The notes beneath the pieces are model-generated. The model did not search any database. It saw nothing but the letters and a program-made list of their open reading frames with translations, and had not been told where the DNA came from. Below are positions 1 through 8,512 of a stretch of DNA of 24,770 nucleotides, piece after piece. Position 1 is the first letter of the stretch. The number at the start of each line of letters is the position of its first letter. The position numbers and the translations under genes were made by a program. Source of the stretch: a virus; the IMG/VR virus record IMGVR_UViG_3300046002_001758, positions 1-24,770 of that record. The stretch is one strand, 5' to 3'.

Positions 1-12
1 CGAGAGGGTCAT
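1..12 (-). CDS. Start of next tail gene (partial)
   Basis: An ATG at 12..10 opens a frame that runs off the window and reads M-T-L-S. It lies 6 bases after the stop of the preceding tail gene. A purine-rich stretch (AGGGAG, read on the minus strand) sits about 11 bases upstream and could be the ribosome site. Position and spacing match the rest of the operon, so a further tail or baseplate gene is likely. Only four codons are visible, so the product is unknown. Confidence 0.35.
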
Positions 13-18
13 TGATAA

Positions 19-411
19 TCAACTCCCTATTGCTATCGTTAAGTCGCCCTCGAACACCCACGTTTGTCCAGCAACCTTTGTGCCGTTATTCTCAACGAGC
101 CTGTTCAGCATTACGACGCCAGAACCTGCGGCGGCTCCGTTTGAAATTCCCCATTCACGCCAGTCGAAGTTTGCTTCAGCCGAGGTGAAGGTTGATTTAA
201 ATGCAAGCAGATTTCCGATGCAGGTCGGATACCCTTCGTCTACAATCTTCCTGAACTTGTTCGTTGCGGCTTGCAGGTCTGTTTGTGTCGCTGCAAACGC
301 GGCTGAACTATCCCCAACACAAACATATGCGTGAGTGGCGTCGAATATCTGTCCCGTTCCCCCGATTACTTTTTGCGCGATAAAGTCACGCCCTGTGTTA
401 AACATTCCCAT
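19..411 (-). CDS. Conserved phage tail protein, 130 aa
   Basis: This is a small structural protein downstream of the tape measure gene. Visible segments are an N-terminal MGMFNTGRDFIAQKVIGG, a central AAFAATQTDLQAATNKFRK, the aromatic NFDWREWGI and a C-terminal LNRLVENNGTKVAGQTWVF. These resemble a widespread tail or tail-fibre associated family of unknown role, in which the NFxWxEWG and LNR...GTKxxGxTW stretches recur. That match is from memory of the family. There is no signal peptide and no transmembrane segment. A strong ribosome site (AGGAGG) lies about 11 bases before the ATG at 411; a second in-frame ATG follows at 405. The gene follows a 56-residue gene by only a few bases, in one operon with the tail genes. 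Confidence 0.75.
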   Translation of the reverse strand: MGMFNTGRDFIAQKVIGGTGQIFDATHAYVCVGDSSAAFAATQTDLQAATNKFRKIVDEGYPTCIGNLLAFKSTFTSAEANFDWREWGISNGAAAGSGVVMLNRLVENNGTKVAGQTWVFEGDLTIAIGS

Positions 412-416
412 GATCT

Positions 417-587
417 TCAGTCCTCCTGTTTTAATTTTCCAATAAAGTCTTCGGCTTCTTTCCCCGTTAGTTCGGTTAATCCATCAACTACCTCATACGG
501 TTCGTCGATTCCCGGTGTAGTTCCTTCAGCGTACTTCGAGATTTTCGCTTTGAACCGAACCGTAATTGCCAGTGAATCGTCAGTCAT
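417..587 (-). CDS. Small tail-operon protein, 56 aa
   Basis: A short reading frame fills the gap between two tail genes. It starts MTDDSLAITVRFKAKISKYA and ends GKLKQED, giving 56 residues. It is preceded by GAGGTG about 11 bases before the ATG. The stop lies 5 bases before the start of the next gene and overlaps that gene's upstream region. Base composition and codon use look like those of its neighbours. The N-terminal half looks like alternating beta strand and the C-terminal half is charged and helical. In long-tailed phages small proteins at this place are tail assembly or tail-tip components, but I do not recognise a family. The call as a real gene rests on fit, ribosome site and operon position. 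Confidence 0.7.
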   Translation of the reverse strand: MTDDSLAITVRFKAKISKYAEGTTPGIDEPYEVVDGLTELTGKEAEDFIGKLKQED

Positions 588-594
588 TTTGAAA

Positions 595-942
595 TTACAC
601 CTCTTCTAAAGAAACTTTAATGTTTTTCCATAACTCAGGGTCGGCGTATAACATTTCGTGGTTAAAGTCAGAGCCTACTACTACGTCAATTGTTTTTGAT
701 ACGCCCAAATATGGAAATGTGAATGGGAATGAGCCTACTACATGATACGCCTCTGAAAATACCGCCATTTCAATATCTGTAAGGGTATCAAATGATAAAT
801 CTAATTTTAATTTAAATGCAATTACATCTGATACTGACCGTCCTGATGCAGTCCTTTCGGTTCTTGCAAGTTTAACATCGGATATTGAAAATGCAGTCGG
901 CTCTGGAATTGCTACCCTGTTAAGCCTCCATGTAAATGTCAT
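595..942 (-). CDS. Small tail protein after tape measure, 115 aa
   Basis: A 115-residue protein beginning MTFTWRLNRVAIPEP and containing LARTERTASGRSVSDVIAFK. Its start overlaps the tape measure stop by four bases (ATGA), so its translation is probably coupled to it. The beginning (MTFTW followed by a short Pro-rich strand, then an R-T-A-S-G turn and a D-x-I-x-x-K strand) resembles small tail proteins seen directly after tape measure genes in many siphoviruses and in Gram-positive prophages (DUF6711-like). I state that resemblance from memory. It probably takes part in the tail tip or its attachment. No membrane segment or enzyme motif is visible. Confidence 0.65.
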   Translation of the reverse strand: MTFTWRLNRVAIPEPTAFSISDVKLARTERTASGRSVSDVIAFKLKLDLSFDTLTDIEMAVFSEAYHVVGSFPFTFPYLGVSKTIDVVVGSDFNHEMLYADPELWKNIKVSLEEV

Positions 943-3900
943 GCGCTACTCCTGCCAGTTCGGATGTTTTCTGTAATATCCACTTGTTTCAACATTCTGG
1001 ATAATGTTTTAAGGGTGGATTTATCCCAAATCCCTGCTACATGGATATGTACATCTCCACCTTTTGCACCACCCCGACCAACCCCACGGGCAACGGCATC
1101 GGCTAATAAATTATAATCAATTACTGCACCTTTGTTTGTTAATGGTGTGATTTTGGCTCCCCCGGGTAAATTTAACAGTTCCGGCCCTTTCTCACCGACA
1201 ACTACCACTCCGGCGGTACCAACATCCCCTCCTTCAGCCGCAAACGGCCCGCCTCCACCACCACCACACATGGAATTAGCCCAGTTTGCATTTGCCTGTG
1301 CTTCGGCGGCGGCAAAGAATCCCTGTCCTGCTTGTGACTGTTGGTATCCTGCGCCATTTGCATTATCCGCAATATATTTGAAATATTCATAAGTTCCGAT
1401 TTTGTATGGGTTATTTGAAACTCCAAATTGAGAACTTGTGCCATTTCCATTTCCACCGCCACCAGAACTTCCACCACCAAACGGAGAATATGAACCAGAC
1501 CCGCCAGAACCCCCACTACCGCCTGATCCACCAGAGCCTCCCACTCCTGCCGCTGATAACCCCGCTAATGCACCCATTACCTCGCCAGTAAATTTGTTGA
1601 TGATTGTAACACCATCTTCAGCCATTATTCCAAATGCCCCTACTGTACCTGTCTTTAAACCGTTTGCACTTCCGACACCGTTTGTGGTGGTATCTTTGTA
1701 TGAAGTGGTTATGGTTTTTCCAGAGGTATCAACGTAAGAAATCTGTTGCTGTCCATTTAGCGTGGTGATGCCGAGGGCTTTTACCCCGGTTGCCGTCTGC
1801 TGCTGAAGTTGCGAGGAGTCGGTTGTTCTCTGCTGCTCTAGTAATGCCCCGTCTGATGCGGTTGTCTGCGCTGCGATCTGGTCGTTTGTTTGCTTGGTTG
1901 CATCTATCGCTTGCTTGTCGAATCCCTGCTGGTTTTTGAGTTTTTGTTTTGAGGCGATTGCCTGTTCTGCGGTAATCTCTTTGGTGCTGTCGAGGGTTAT
2001 CTTGTCAAATGCTTTCCAAAATGTCCCTATTAATTTGTCGTTGGGGGTTACGGTTCCCGGGGCTAACTGTGTTATGGTTTCATGCCCAGTCCCAATCGGG
2101 ATGGTTGATGCCCCGCCAATCACATCTCCCGCAGGTGTGTAGAGCTCCACGCCACGTTCCCCGACGGTGTAGAGTCCTGTCTTTGTTACAGGGCCACCTT
2201 TGTACAGACCCGGGGCTGTAGGGGCGGGATCTAGGGAGTCCAAATATGATTGATATGCGTCATTTACCGTCTGATTATTTTCAGCCATCTGGGTGGTTTC
2301 TTGGTCGGCGTTTTCATGAGATGAAACACTGTTTGAGTCCCAATCGTCATAAGTTGTAGAGGGAGAATCGGGATCTGCCCCGGAATACACGGGTTTCCCG
2401 TCATTCATCCCGGTGACTTTCCCATCATACCCGGGATTTCGTGATCCGTCTGGATTATAGACTTTTAGGTAGTAATCCGATGACCCTACAGTATATTGCG
2501 TTTTCGCTGGGGGACCGGAAGTCCCTGTCCCTGTCCCTGTCCCGGTCTGTCCTGTTATTTCTCTACCATTCTCGTCATATACAACTCTGTTCCCATTGAT
2601 TGTCGGGGTTATCGGGGTATTCAACAGAGAGGCCAAATCTTTAAAATTGGCTTTCAAGGCGTTGAAATACCCCGTCCCATCATCCAACAATTTTTTTAAC
2701 GACCCAGTCATTTTTGTTGTTGCACCATCGGTATCGGTTGCCAACTGTCCTGCGGCGGTGCCGGTGTCCTTATACGCAGTTTTGATATCCCCTGTTTTCG
2801 TAACGACGTTGGCGGCGTTGGCGTCTGTGGCTTGGGTCTGCTTTTGCAGGCTGTCTAACAGGGCAACTTCGGTTTCGTTCATTGACCCACGTTGCTTTTC
2901 GAGAGCCGCAATAATCTTATCGCTGGTCTGGTCGGTGGATATCCCATACTTCTCTGCAAGTCCCGTTAGTTTCTCTTGAGCGATTGCATACTGCTCGATG
3001 GTTTCCTTCGACTTGTGGAGCGTATTGTCGTAACTCTGCTGGGCTTCAATCATTGCCAGTTGCGCGGTACGTGCCTCCCTCGACGTTGCGCCGAACTTCT
3101 GGACCGCTGCCTTATACGCGACGACCGCATCAGCCGCCTTATCCTGTGCAATTGACAACTTCAGCGTGGTCGTTTCCATGTCGTCTTCAAGTCCACGGAA
3201 CTCGTCAATCACGCCGTTCAGTTCGTCGTAGGCAGTCTTCAGTGCGTCAACCTTGGACTTTGCATCTGTCAGTTTATCATGTGCTGCTTGGAAGGCGTCA
3301 AGGGCGGCTTCATTGCCCTCAACCGCGACTTTAATATCAGCGTATGCTGGGGAATACCCCTTCAGCGTTTCGATGGTCTTTTCGTATGCAGCGGTCTTCC
3401 TTGCCTCTTCTGCTTCGGTTAACTCTGCACTGCCCGCCCCTGCGGTACCCAGATCCTTTAACGCCTGTCCCTGCGCTGTAATTGCACCCGTGGTAGGATC
3501 GAACGCCCCTTTCAGTGATGCTTGTGCTCTGGCAACAATCTCGGCGTTTGTGCCACCCTCTGCAATCGAGGACGCATACGCCTTCATAATTAATGTGGCT
3601 TTTTCGAGCGAGGGAATGTCAGCGAGTTTTCCGATATCTGGGAACTTGAGGTTTGCAAATGCATCCGATAGGGGCTTCACTGCCGCCGTAACCCCGTCAA
3701 ACAAAGGTTTTAACAGACCCAGTTTAGACGCTAACCAATCTACATACTCACCTGATTTTTTGAGGTGGTCTGTAATTGCCTTGAACCCCGTGGTGATGCC
3801 CCCTTCGGCTAAACGCCCAAGATACGCGACCATTAACTCAAGTCCTGCTCCAAGTGCCTGACTTTGGGCTCCGGCTCTTTCCATCGCATTCGTAAACCCG

Positions 3901-5255
3901 TCTACCTCTTTCGTTGCACCAGCGGTCTTTGCATTAACTCCGTCGAGGCTGTCCATCCCAGTGAGGAAGGATTCCCATACCCCACCTGCGGACTCGACGA
4001 CCTGCTTCATCACATCAGTAAGGGCGGTGAACGCAGTGGTCATTGCTTTTGAAACAGAGCCGACTTTCTCCTGTATCCCTCCAAGGTTAACCGTCCATGC
4101 CGCGTAGAGCAGGATTACTGCGGCTGCGACTGCGGCGATGATTGGTAATAGTGGGAGAAGTGCTAACCATATTGCAGAGCCCATTGCGGTTGCCCCTGCG
4201 GATGCACCTGCGAATCCCGGTATCATCCCGGTTATCCCTGTTGTCAGCCCGGGTACCGCCGACGCCGTGCCTGACAAAACCAGCGATAATCTGCTGAAGT
4301 CTGTCGCGAGTGTTCCGGCGACCCCACGCAACATATCGAACCCCTTCAGTGCCGGCCCTACTGCTAACAACGCCGGAGCGAACTGGGCTAACTGGGCAAT
4401 CGTCCCTGCGAATTTATACGTGACTTGCCCAAGGATGTTCTGGAGTTTCTCCAGGGGGGTGATCATGGAATCGTGCATTGCCGCATTTTTCTCCATCGAC
4501 CCCGAACTTTCCTCGACCTTTGCCTTGAGAGCGTCGAACTTTTCGGCAGTTACACCGAGGCATTCTGATAGCGGTTTCCCTGTTTCAATTGCTTCCGACA
4601 TTGCTCTGTTGAACGCCGCCATTGCAGGTCGGCCTTTAATACCCCGTTCCGCGAAGACCCCCAGAGATGCTGCAGCATCGTCTACGGTGAGTCCGAGCTT
4701 TGTCATATTCGGCCCTGCCCTGTTAAGGAACGTCAAAAACTCTCCAACAGAAAGGGTTGTATTACGGGTTACGAACCCAAATGCTCCAAGGGCTTCAGAC
4801 TCATGCCCCGCAGTGATTCCTACCGTTCTTAGAGCCACTCCCGCTTCAGCGAGGGATACGGTGTTTTCATGGGTTGCATCGCCAACCATATCCCAGAACT
4901 GGGTATAAGTTTTAAGACCTTCCGCACTATCGACCCCCGCCTGCCGGCCTTTCATCATGACCTCTACCATCTCTCCGACTCCATCGGTAGATCCGGCTAT
5001 AGAGATTGCATAACTTCGCATGGCTTCTTCAGACATACCATACGTTTCGGCAAGTTTGCGGGTTGATTCTGTTAACGGGGCTTGTTGACGTGCCATCAGT
5101 TCAAGGGATGCGCCAGCCGCAGCTCCGGCGACGGTGATCTCTTTCCACTTACTAGCGAGAGATGTTGCCGCCGATCCCCCGGCCTCACTTATGGCTTTAA
5201 ACCCAGACGATGCCTCGTCGGTGAGTTTTACAATGATTTCAAGTAGTTCCGTCAT
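939..5255 (-). CDS. Tail tape measure protein, 1438 aa
   Basis: The longest gene in the window, placed directly after the tail chaperone as is usual for tape measure proteins, which set tail length and later help DNA cross the host envelope. Residues about 60-310 resemble the TP901-type tape measure core (AETYGMSEEAMR, VDDAAASLGVFAERG). A hydrophobic segment at about 361-387 (IWLALLPLLPIIAAVAAAV) is a likely membrane-active helix. Ala/Lys/Glu-rich coiled coil follows at about 540-830. Low-complexity Thr/Gly runs and a GGSGGS stretch lie in the last third. Two copies of the G(E)RGxELxxPxG-type motif (VGERGVELYTPAG and VGEKGPELLNLPG), common near tape measure C-termini, are present. It shares four bases with the next gene. 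The start ATG at 5255 lies inside the frameshifted chaperone extension, so its translation may depend on that event. Confidence 0.93.
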   Translation of the reverse strand: MTELLEIIVKLTDEASSGFKAISEAGGSAATSLASKWKEITVAGAAAGASLELMARQQAPLTESTRKLAETYGMSEEAMRSYAISIAGSTDGVGEMVEVMMKGRQAGVDSAEGLKTYTQFWDMVGDATHENTVSLAEAGVALRTVGITAGHESEALGAFGFVTRNTTLSVGEFLTFLNRAGPNMTKLGLTVDDAAASLGVFAERGIKGRPAMAAFNRAMSEAIETGKPLSECLGVTAEKFDALKAKVEESSGSMEKNAAMHDSMITPLEKLQNILGQVTYKFAGTIAQLAQFAPALLAVGPALKGFDMLRGVAGTLATDFSRLSLVLSGTASAVPGLTTGITGMIPGFAGASAGATAMGSAIWLALLPLLPIIAAVAAAVILLYAAWTVNLGGIQEKVGSVSKAMTTAFTALTDVMKQVVESAGGVWESFLTGMDSLDGVNAKTAGATKEVDGFTNAMERAGAQSQALGAGLELMVAYLGRLAEGGITTGFKAITDHLKKSGEYVDWLASKLGLLKPLFDGVTAAVKPLSDAFANLKFPDIGKLADIPSLEKATLIMKAYASSIAEGGTNAEIVARAQASLKGAFDPTTGAITAQGQALKDLGTAGAGSAELTEAEEARKTAAYEKTIETLKGYSPAYADIKVAVEGNEAALDAFQAAHDKLTDAKSKVDALKTAYDELNGVIDEFRGLEDDMETTTLKLSIAQDKAADAVVAYKAAVQKFGATSREARTAQLAMIEAQQSYDNTLHKSKETIEQYAIAQEKLTGLAEKYGISTDQTSDKIIAALEKQRGSMNETEVALLDSLQKQTQATDANAANVVTKTGDIKTAYKDTGTAAGQLATDTDGATTKMTGSLKKLLDDGTGYFNALKANFKDLASLLNTPITPTINGNRVVYDENGREITGQTGTGTGTGTSGPPAKTQYTVGSSDYYLKVYNPDGSRNPGYDGKVTGMNDGKPVYSGADPDSPSTTYDDWDSNSVSSHENADQETTQMAENNQTVNDAYQSYLDSLDPAPTAPGLYKGGPVTKTGLYTVGERGVELYTPAGDVIGGASTIPIGTGHETITQLAPGTVTPNDKLIGTFWKAFDKITLDSTKEITAEQAIASKQKLKNQQGFDKQAIDATKQTNDQIAAQTTASDGALLEQQRTTDSSQLQQQTATGVKALGITTLNGQQQISYVDTSGKTITTSYKDTTTNGVGSANGLKTGTVGAFGIMAEDGVTIINKFTGEVMGALAGLSAAGVGGSGGSGGSGGSGGSGSYSPFGGGSSGGGGNGNGTSSQFGVSNNPYKIGTYEYFKYIADNANGAGYQQSQAGQGFFAAAEAQANANWANSMCGGGGGGPFAAEGGDVGTAGVVVVGEKGPELLNLPGGAKITPLTNKGAVIDYNLLADAVARGVGRGGAKGGDVHIHVAGIWDKSTLKTLSRMLKQVDITENIRTGRSSA

Positions 5256-5391
5256 GGCGCGTCAATTCCCGTTTATGGACTTGTAGGAGGAATTCTATCT
5301 GAATGGGAGTGAGATCGGATTGATAATCTGCAAACCGATACCCCATTAGGCAAAGACTGGCAACTTCATCGCCGTCTTCACTTCTTACGAA
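5239..5391 (-). CDS. Frameshift extension of tail chaperone (GT-like)
   Basis: This open stretch in the +1 frame relative to the chaperone gene adds about 49 residues after Phe140, reading VRSEDGDEVASLCLMGYRF and ending in HKRELTRHDGTT before a TGA at 5241..5239. It contains DLTPIQIEFLL. Extensions of G-type tail chaperones commonly carry a similar short helix (LTPEQI...LL). The extension overlaps the tape measure start by 17 bases, as GT products do. The +1 frame has a stop just upstream (within GCAGTGAAC), so the shift must occur in a window of roughly 15 bases before the zero-frame stop. A separate small gene from the internal ATG (MGYRFADYQ, 33 residues) is the alternative. No clear ribosome site supports that. 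Confidence 0.65.
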   Translation of the reverse strand, partial: FVRSEDGDEVASLCLMGYRFADYQSDLTPIQIEFLLQVHKRELTRHDGTT

Positions 5392-5395
5392 AGGT
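5378..5395 (-). other. Probable +1 ribosomal frameshift site
   Basis: The last chaperone codons read ACC TTT CGT AAG AAG TGA. A tRNA-Phe on TTT could re-pair with TTC one base forward, which is a perfect slip, and enter the open +1 frame. The window is bounded upstream by a +1-frame TGA and downstream by the zero-frame TGA. Tail chaperone genes of long-tailed phages classically use programmed frameshifting, most often -1; +1 and -2 cases are known. The exact slip codon is inferred. Confidence 0.5.
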
Positions 5396-5809
5396 GTTCA
5401 CTGCGGCGGTAACGTCTTCTTTCTTCACCCCCGATATAATGCGGATCTCCTTTGCGACGATGGATACAATTCCAGCTGGCTGCATATCACGGACTTCTTC
5501 GATGGACATCTGTTCGTCGAAGGCGATACCGTAACGGCAGGTCATTACTTCAGCCTCGAAATCTGCTTTGGCTGATTCTGCAATGTCGAACGATACAACA
5601 GGCTGTCCACCATTCGCATAGGCTCTGCCCATATCGGTATCAATCTTAATCGCATTGTACGACAGGGCTTGGATCTCCGCCCACTGTCCTGACGTTAAAG
5701 AGCGGAGGGGTAGTTCCCCACCCAGCTCTTCAAACATTACAGACTTTACTGCATTCCTACCACGCAGGAGATTCTCCTTTGTGATGGCTGGCATCTTCTT
5801 TGCGCTCAT
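5378..5809 (-). CDS. Tail assembly chaperone (G-like), 143 aa
   Basis: A 143-residue protein between the major tail protein and the tape measure gene, the standard position of the lambda gpG-type tail assembly chaperone. It coats the tape measure protein and recruits tail tube subunits. The sequence is rich in short helices (MSAKKMPAITKENLLRGRN, LRSLTSGQWAEIQALS, VTAAVNTFRKK) with a GIVSIVAKEIRIISGV strand/helix near the end. The fragment MTCRYGIAFDEQMSIEEV resembles chaperone family members in which an acidic helix precedes the C-terminus. The start overlaps the major tail protein stop by ATGA, so the pair is probably translationally coupled. An adjacent +1-frame extension provides a longer product, which supports the assignment more than sequence similarity does. 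Confidence 0.75.
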   Translation of the reverse strand: MSAKKMPAITKENLLRGRNAVKSVMFEELGGELPLRSLTSGQWAEIQALSYNAIKIDTDMGRAYANGGQPVVSFDIAESAKADFEAEVMTCRYGIAFDEQMSIEEVRDMQPAGIVSIVAKEIRIISGVKKEDVTAAVNTFRKK

Positions 5810-7083
5810 ACGGCAGTCATCTCATCTTCGAGGTTGCTGATCGTTACGAGGATATCGGTTGCAACGGCGGATGTGCTGTTAAGGACAACGCCCTGCTTGA
5901 GCATCGCCGTTCCCGAGATGTTCTGGACGATGATATCCTTACCAGACGACTGGGTTTTAACCCCGGTAAGCAGACCCCTTGGGATCTGGATGTTGATGTT
6001 ACCATACTGTCCTGCATTCAGGTCGATGGTGAACGACGCCTCTGTTGAACCGTCGATTGTCGGTGCGTGAGCTGAACCCCATACTGCCTCAATCATCTCC
6101 ATCGACTCGAAGTAGACGTCAAGCGAGAAGGTCACATTCCTGTCACCTGCAACGGTACCACGGCCGAACCTCGACCCTACACCCATCTTGGTGGTAAGAG
6201 CGTTGGATACGTCGATACTGAACCCCTTTACAAGTGCAGACTTATCCACACCGTTGATCGCTACTACAGCGTCAGGGAATGAGAACGGGTATGCGGTTGG
6301 CAGTAACAGGGCTTCAACCGCCTGAATCGTTGCAGAACTATCCTTCTGGGCAACAACTCCAAGCGAGCAGTCGAGGAAACCGTTGGCTAACTTCAGACCG
6401 AAGGACTTCAGTTGCGACCCCTCGAACACATGCTCGAAGATATCTTTACCAATCCTGAACGTATACGACGGCAGCGAGTTTTCCGTGCTCCCGTATAGTT
6501 CGTGCAGGTTTGTTGCGTTCACAGTCGGAATCTTATCAATCTGGACTACAGGCGTTAACGCCGCGTGACCGAACTCCAATGCCCCGGTGAAGGTGAGCGT
6601 TGTCGTGCCTGACGTGGATGTTGCAACAGTCCTGTATTCAGTATCAGAGCCGTTCGGAGTCCCGATACGGATGTACGTTCCAGACGGGAAGGACGTTGAT
6701 GCAAGCGTCGTGAGGACAACGGATGTTGCGCCAACAATAGAGGCGTTCGCTGCCTTGATTGTGGTCGAATACCCACCGAATACATCGTTGGCGTTTGATG
6801 CAGACCTGTCGCCGCTTCCAACCGTGTAGACGTATCCGCCGAGTGCGGCAAGTGCCATCCACCCAAGCGTTGTGATCTCTCCTGCGAAGTTCACACCACC
6901 GGACGGTTCGTATGGCCCCGGGCGTCTGATAGTTGGAGAACGTCCGAGTCCACCTTTGAAAATCATCTCTGTGTTCGCAGGGCTGTCCATCGAAGACGAA
7001 GCCATGTCTACGTGCATGAGTGCGTTAACACCCGTGCCGTACGTGGCTTCTCTTCCGAATCCGAAATACCGAATCGTTGCCAT
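5806..7083 (-). CDS. Major tail (tube) protein, 425 aa
   Basis: It follows the tail terminator and precedes the chaperone, the usual place of the tail tube subunit. Beta-rich, with MATIRYFGFGREATYGT at the start, a feature of one tube-protein family (short beta strand then a Y-G-T-x-V turn), and FSLDVYFESMEMIEAVWGS in the C-terminal half. At about residues 105-185 it contains an extra Ser/Thr-rich beta module (YSTTIKAANAS ... SFPSGTYIRIGTPNGSDTEY ... FGHAALTPVVQIDKIP). A recognisably related module is also present in the major capsid protein of this virus. The length is larger than the roughly 150-350 residues of many tube proteins, partly because of this insertion. A ribosome site (AAGGGAG) precedes the ATG. 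Confidence 0.82.
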   Translation of the reverse strand: MATIRYFGFGREATYGTGVNALMHVDMASSSMDSPANTEMIFKGGLGRSPTIRRPGPYEPSGGVNFAGEITTLGWMALAALGGYVYTVGSGDRSASNANDVFGGYSTTIKAANASIVGATSVVLTTLASTSFPSGTYIRIGTPNGSDTEYRTVATSTSGTTTLTFTGALEFGHAALTPVVQIDKIPTVNATNLHELYGSTENSLPSYTFRIGKDIFEHVFEGSQLKSFGLKLANGFLDCSLGVVAQKDSSATIQAVEALLLPTAYPFSFPDAVVAINGVDKSALVKGFSIDVSNALTTKMGVGSRFGRGTVAGDRNVTFSLDVYFESMEMIEAVWGSAHAPTIDGSTEASFTIDLNAGQYGNINIQIPRGLLTGVKTQSSGKDIIVQNISGTAMLKQGVVLNSTSAVATDILVTISNLEDEMTAV

Positions 7084-7089
7084 AATCTT

Positions 7090-7581
7090 TTACTCCCTTG
7101 TCATGAATCTGACATTCACAAAGGCTACCGATGCAAATATCGACCCATCTTCTTTTACCTTCCCTGTCAGCCCGAACGCCCCACTGCGGGTATCCGAAAC
7201 GAAGTCGAGGTCGAGGTGCCTGCTGGGGATATATTTTCCCTGACTGACAGACCATTTAGAAAGAACAGAAGACCGCGCCTTTGCAGCGAGTTTCCGCGCT
7301 TCCTTGAACCCGATTTCCGTGTCGTTCACGTCCTTGATATAAGCGACAAGACCTATCGGTAATGTCCACTCTTCAGCTAGTGAAACGGATGTGGCGTTCG
7401 GGGTTGCAAGGTCAGGTGAAACCTGAATCATCGGCAGGTCTTTGGGCTTCCTCGTCCTGTCACCACCGATAACGGTTGTAACGTCAGCGAGTTTTCCACC
7501 GACCCTGCATTCCGCATTTACCCGGGCGACAACCGCGTCGAAAATCTGCTCGAATGCAGAGTCTAAAGTTACCTGTTCCAT
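7090..7581 (-). CDS. Tail terminator / neck protein, 163 aa
   Basis: Start chosen at the ATG at 7581 (MEQVTLDSAFEQIFDAVVAR), because its A is shared with the TAA stop of the upstream gene (TAATG) and because nine upstream codons would only extend into that gene. The protein has an N-terminal amphipathic helix, a central strand region (PKDLPMIQVSPDL, EWTLPIGLVAYI) and a C-terminal beta region ending VAFVNVRFMTRE. This layout and the position between the HK97-gp10-like protein and the tube protein fit a tail terminator (gpU-like), which caps the tube and joins it to the head. I see no diagnostic motif, so the role is inferred from order and fold pattern. Confidence 0.65.
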   Translation of the reverse strand: MEQVTLDSAFEQIFDAVVARVNAECRVGGKLADVTTVIGGDRTRKPKDLPMIQVSPDLATPNATSVSLAEEWTLPIGLVAYIKDVNDTEIGFKEARKLAAKARSSVLSKWSVSQGKYIPSRHLDLDFVSDTRSGAFGLTGKVKEDGSIFASVAFVNVRFMTRE

Positions 7582-8027
7582 TACGATCCTCCCATTGCTT
7601 CCGCACAAGCCCGTTGGAAGAACTCTTCAACTCGTCCACGGGTGGATACGATACCCCGGTCGATATACTCGTTCGGTGCCGTTCCATACGCACAGATGTT
7701 GTGAAATACCCCACCAGGATTAAGACCATGCCGTTCTGCCCAGGCAGCGATAGGACCGTAGTCGTAATCTCCCGGCGGTGCCCCATCGTTTACTGACAGT
7801 GCGTAATCTGCACTCGAGCCGATGTACCAGTCGAACTCCTCTGACCCCTGCTGGAACATAAAGAACGAACCCTGGAGTTTCCCCGTATCAACGGGTGCCT
7901 CTTTCTTGAGGTTTCCCATCAGTTCCTGGGCAGTGTACTTAACAACCCGCCGTTGTGCTTCAGCAGGCTTCTCAAGTATCTGCTCGACCTGCTCTTTCGT
8001 AAAAATAGTAAATTCATACTGGGGCAT
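7581..8027 (-). CDS. HK97 gp10-like head-tail connector, 148 aa
   Basis: A 148-residue protein with ELMGNLKKEAPVDTGKLQGS at about residues 35-54. The KxxAPVDTGxL stretch is the hallmark of the HK97 gp10 family, which completes the neck between capsid and tail. The segment DWYIGSSADYALSVNDGAPP continues the family pattern (a strand ending in YA...v..G). A C-terminal helix (RVEEFFQRACAEAMGG) is typical. The ATG directly follows the TGA of the upstream connector gene (TGAATG), with GGGGAT about 8 bases upstream. It shares the TAATG junction with the tail terminator gene. Together with the connector it forms the expected head-to-tail joining block. Confidence 0.82.
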   Translation of the reverse strand: MPQYEFTIFTKEQVEQILEKPAEAQRRVVKYTAQELMGNLKKEAPVDTGKLQGSFFMFQQGSEEFDWYIGSSADYALSVNDGAPPGDYDYGPIAAWAERHGLNPGGVFHNICAYGTAPNEYIDRGIVSTRGRVEEFFQRACAEAMGGS

Positions 8028-8507
8028 TCAAAGTATCCCCACACTAGAGTCGTTTTCAGCAATCGCTTCTGCCAACGCTAGTGCGGCTGATGTAACAACC
8101 GGACATAGGCTGACGGTTGATAATCGTGGGTATCTCTGAAGGTCTTTCTGAATTGCCGGGGTGAGGAATGTATCGTTGCTCATCTGGATTGCAAACTCCC
8201 CGATCCTGACGATTGGGGTATCCCTACGCATTACTGCGAAGGCTACCATGTTTGCAACGATACGACGGGCAATCATCCCGATCCCTGGAGGAACTACGGC
8301 ACTGTTGGCACTGTAATCCCTACCCCGGTCGTTATCAATCAGGTCTTTTGCTTCGGTAAGCCACCCTTCGAGGAGGACGACCAGTTTCTCCTGGGCAGTC
8401 TTGGCCCCGGTTCCTGCGGCATCAGCAACGATACCAAGGTCTGCGGGTTTAATGCCCGTCATCGCGATGACATCTGCTGCCGAGCTGTAGAACAAAGGGT
8501 CTGCCAT
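8028..8507 (-). CDS. Head-tail connector (adaptor), 159 aa
   Basis: A 159-residue helical protein beginning MADPLFYSSAADVIAMTGI. The order Y-x-S...DVxAxTGI...LxxLLExWLTEAKDLID...IARRIVANMVAFAVMRRD is the layout of gp6/gp15-like adaptor proteins that bind the portal ring beneath the capsid. A helix bundle with a central amphipathic helix (LVVLLEGWLTEAKDLIDNDR) is visible, followed by a strand region with mixed charge (IVRIGEFAIQMSND). It starts 5 bases after the preceding gene. The ribosome site is weak (AGGT). The assignment rests on sequence pattern and on position between the capsid and gp10-like genes. Confidence 0.72.
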   Translation of the reverse strand: MADPLFYSSAADVIAMTGIKPADLGIVADAAGTGAKTAQEKLVVLLEGWLTEAKDLIDNDRGRDYSANSAVVPPGIGMIARRIVANMVAFAVMRRDTPIVRIGEFAIQMSNDTFLTPAIQKDLQRYPRLSTVSLCPVVTSAALALAEAIAENDSSVGIL

Positions 8508-8512
8508 GAGAT

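Noticed and set aside
2500-2560. Possible tandem microsatellite (CCTGTC runs) as a phase-variable tract
   Set aside because: The runs encode an in-frame Thr/Gly repeat in the tape measure protein; unit length is a multiple of 3, so copy changes would not switch expression.
3253-4908. Long plus-strand open frames at 3253-3861 and 4138-4908
   Set aside because: They lie antisense within the tape measure gene. No ribosome sites, no recognisable protein, and their length follows from the Ala/Thr-rich codons of the true gene.
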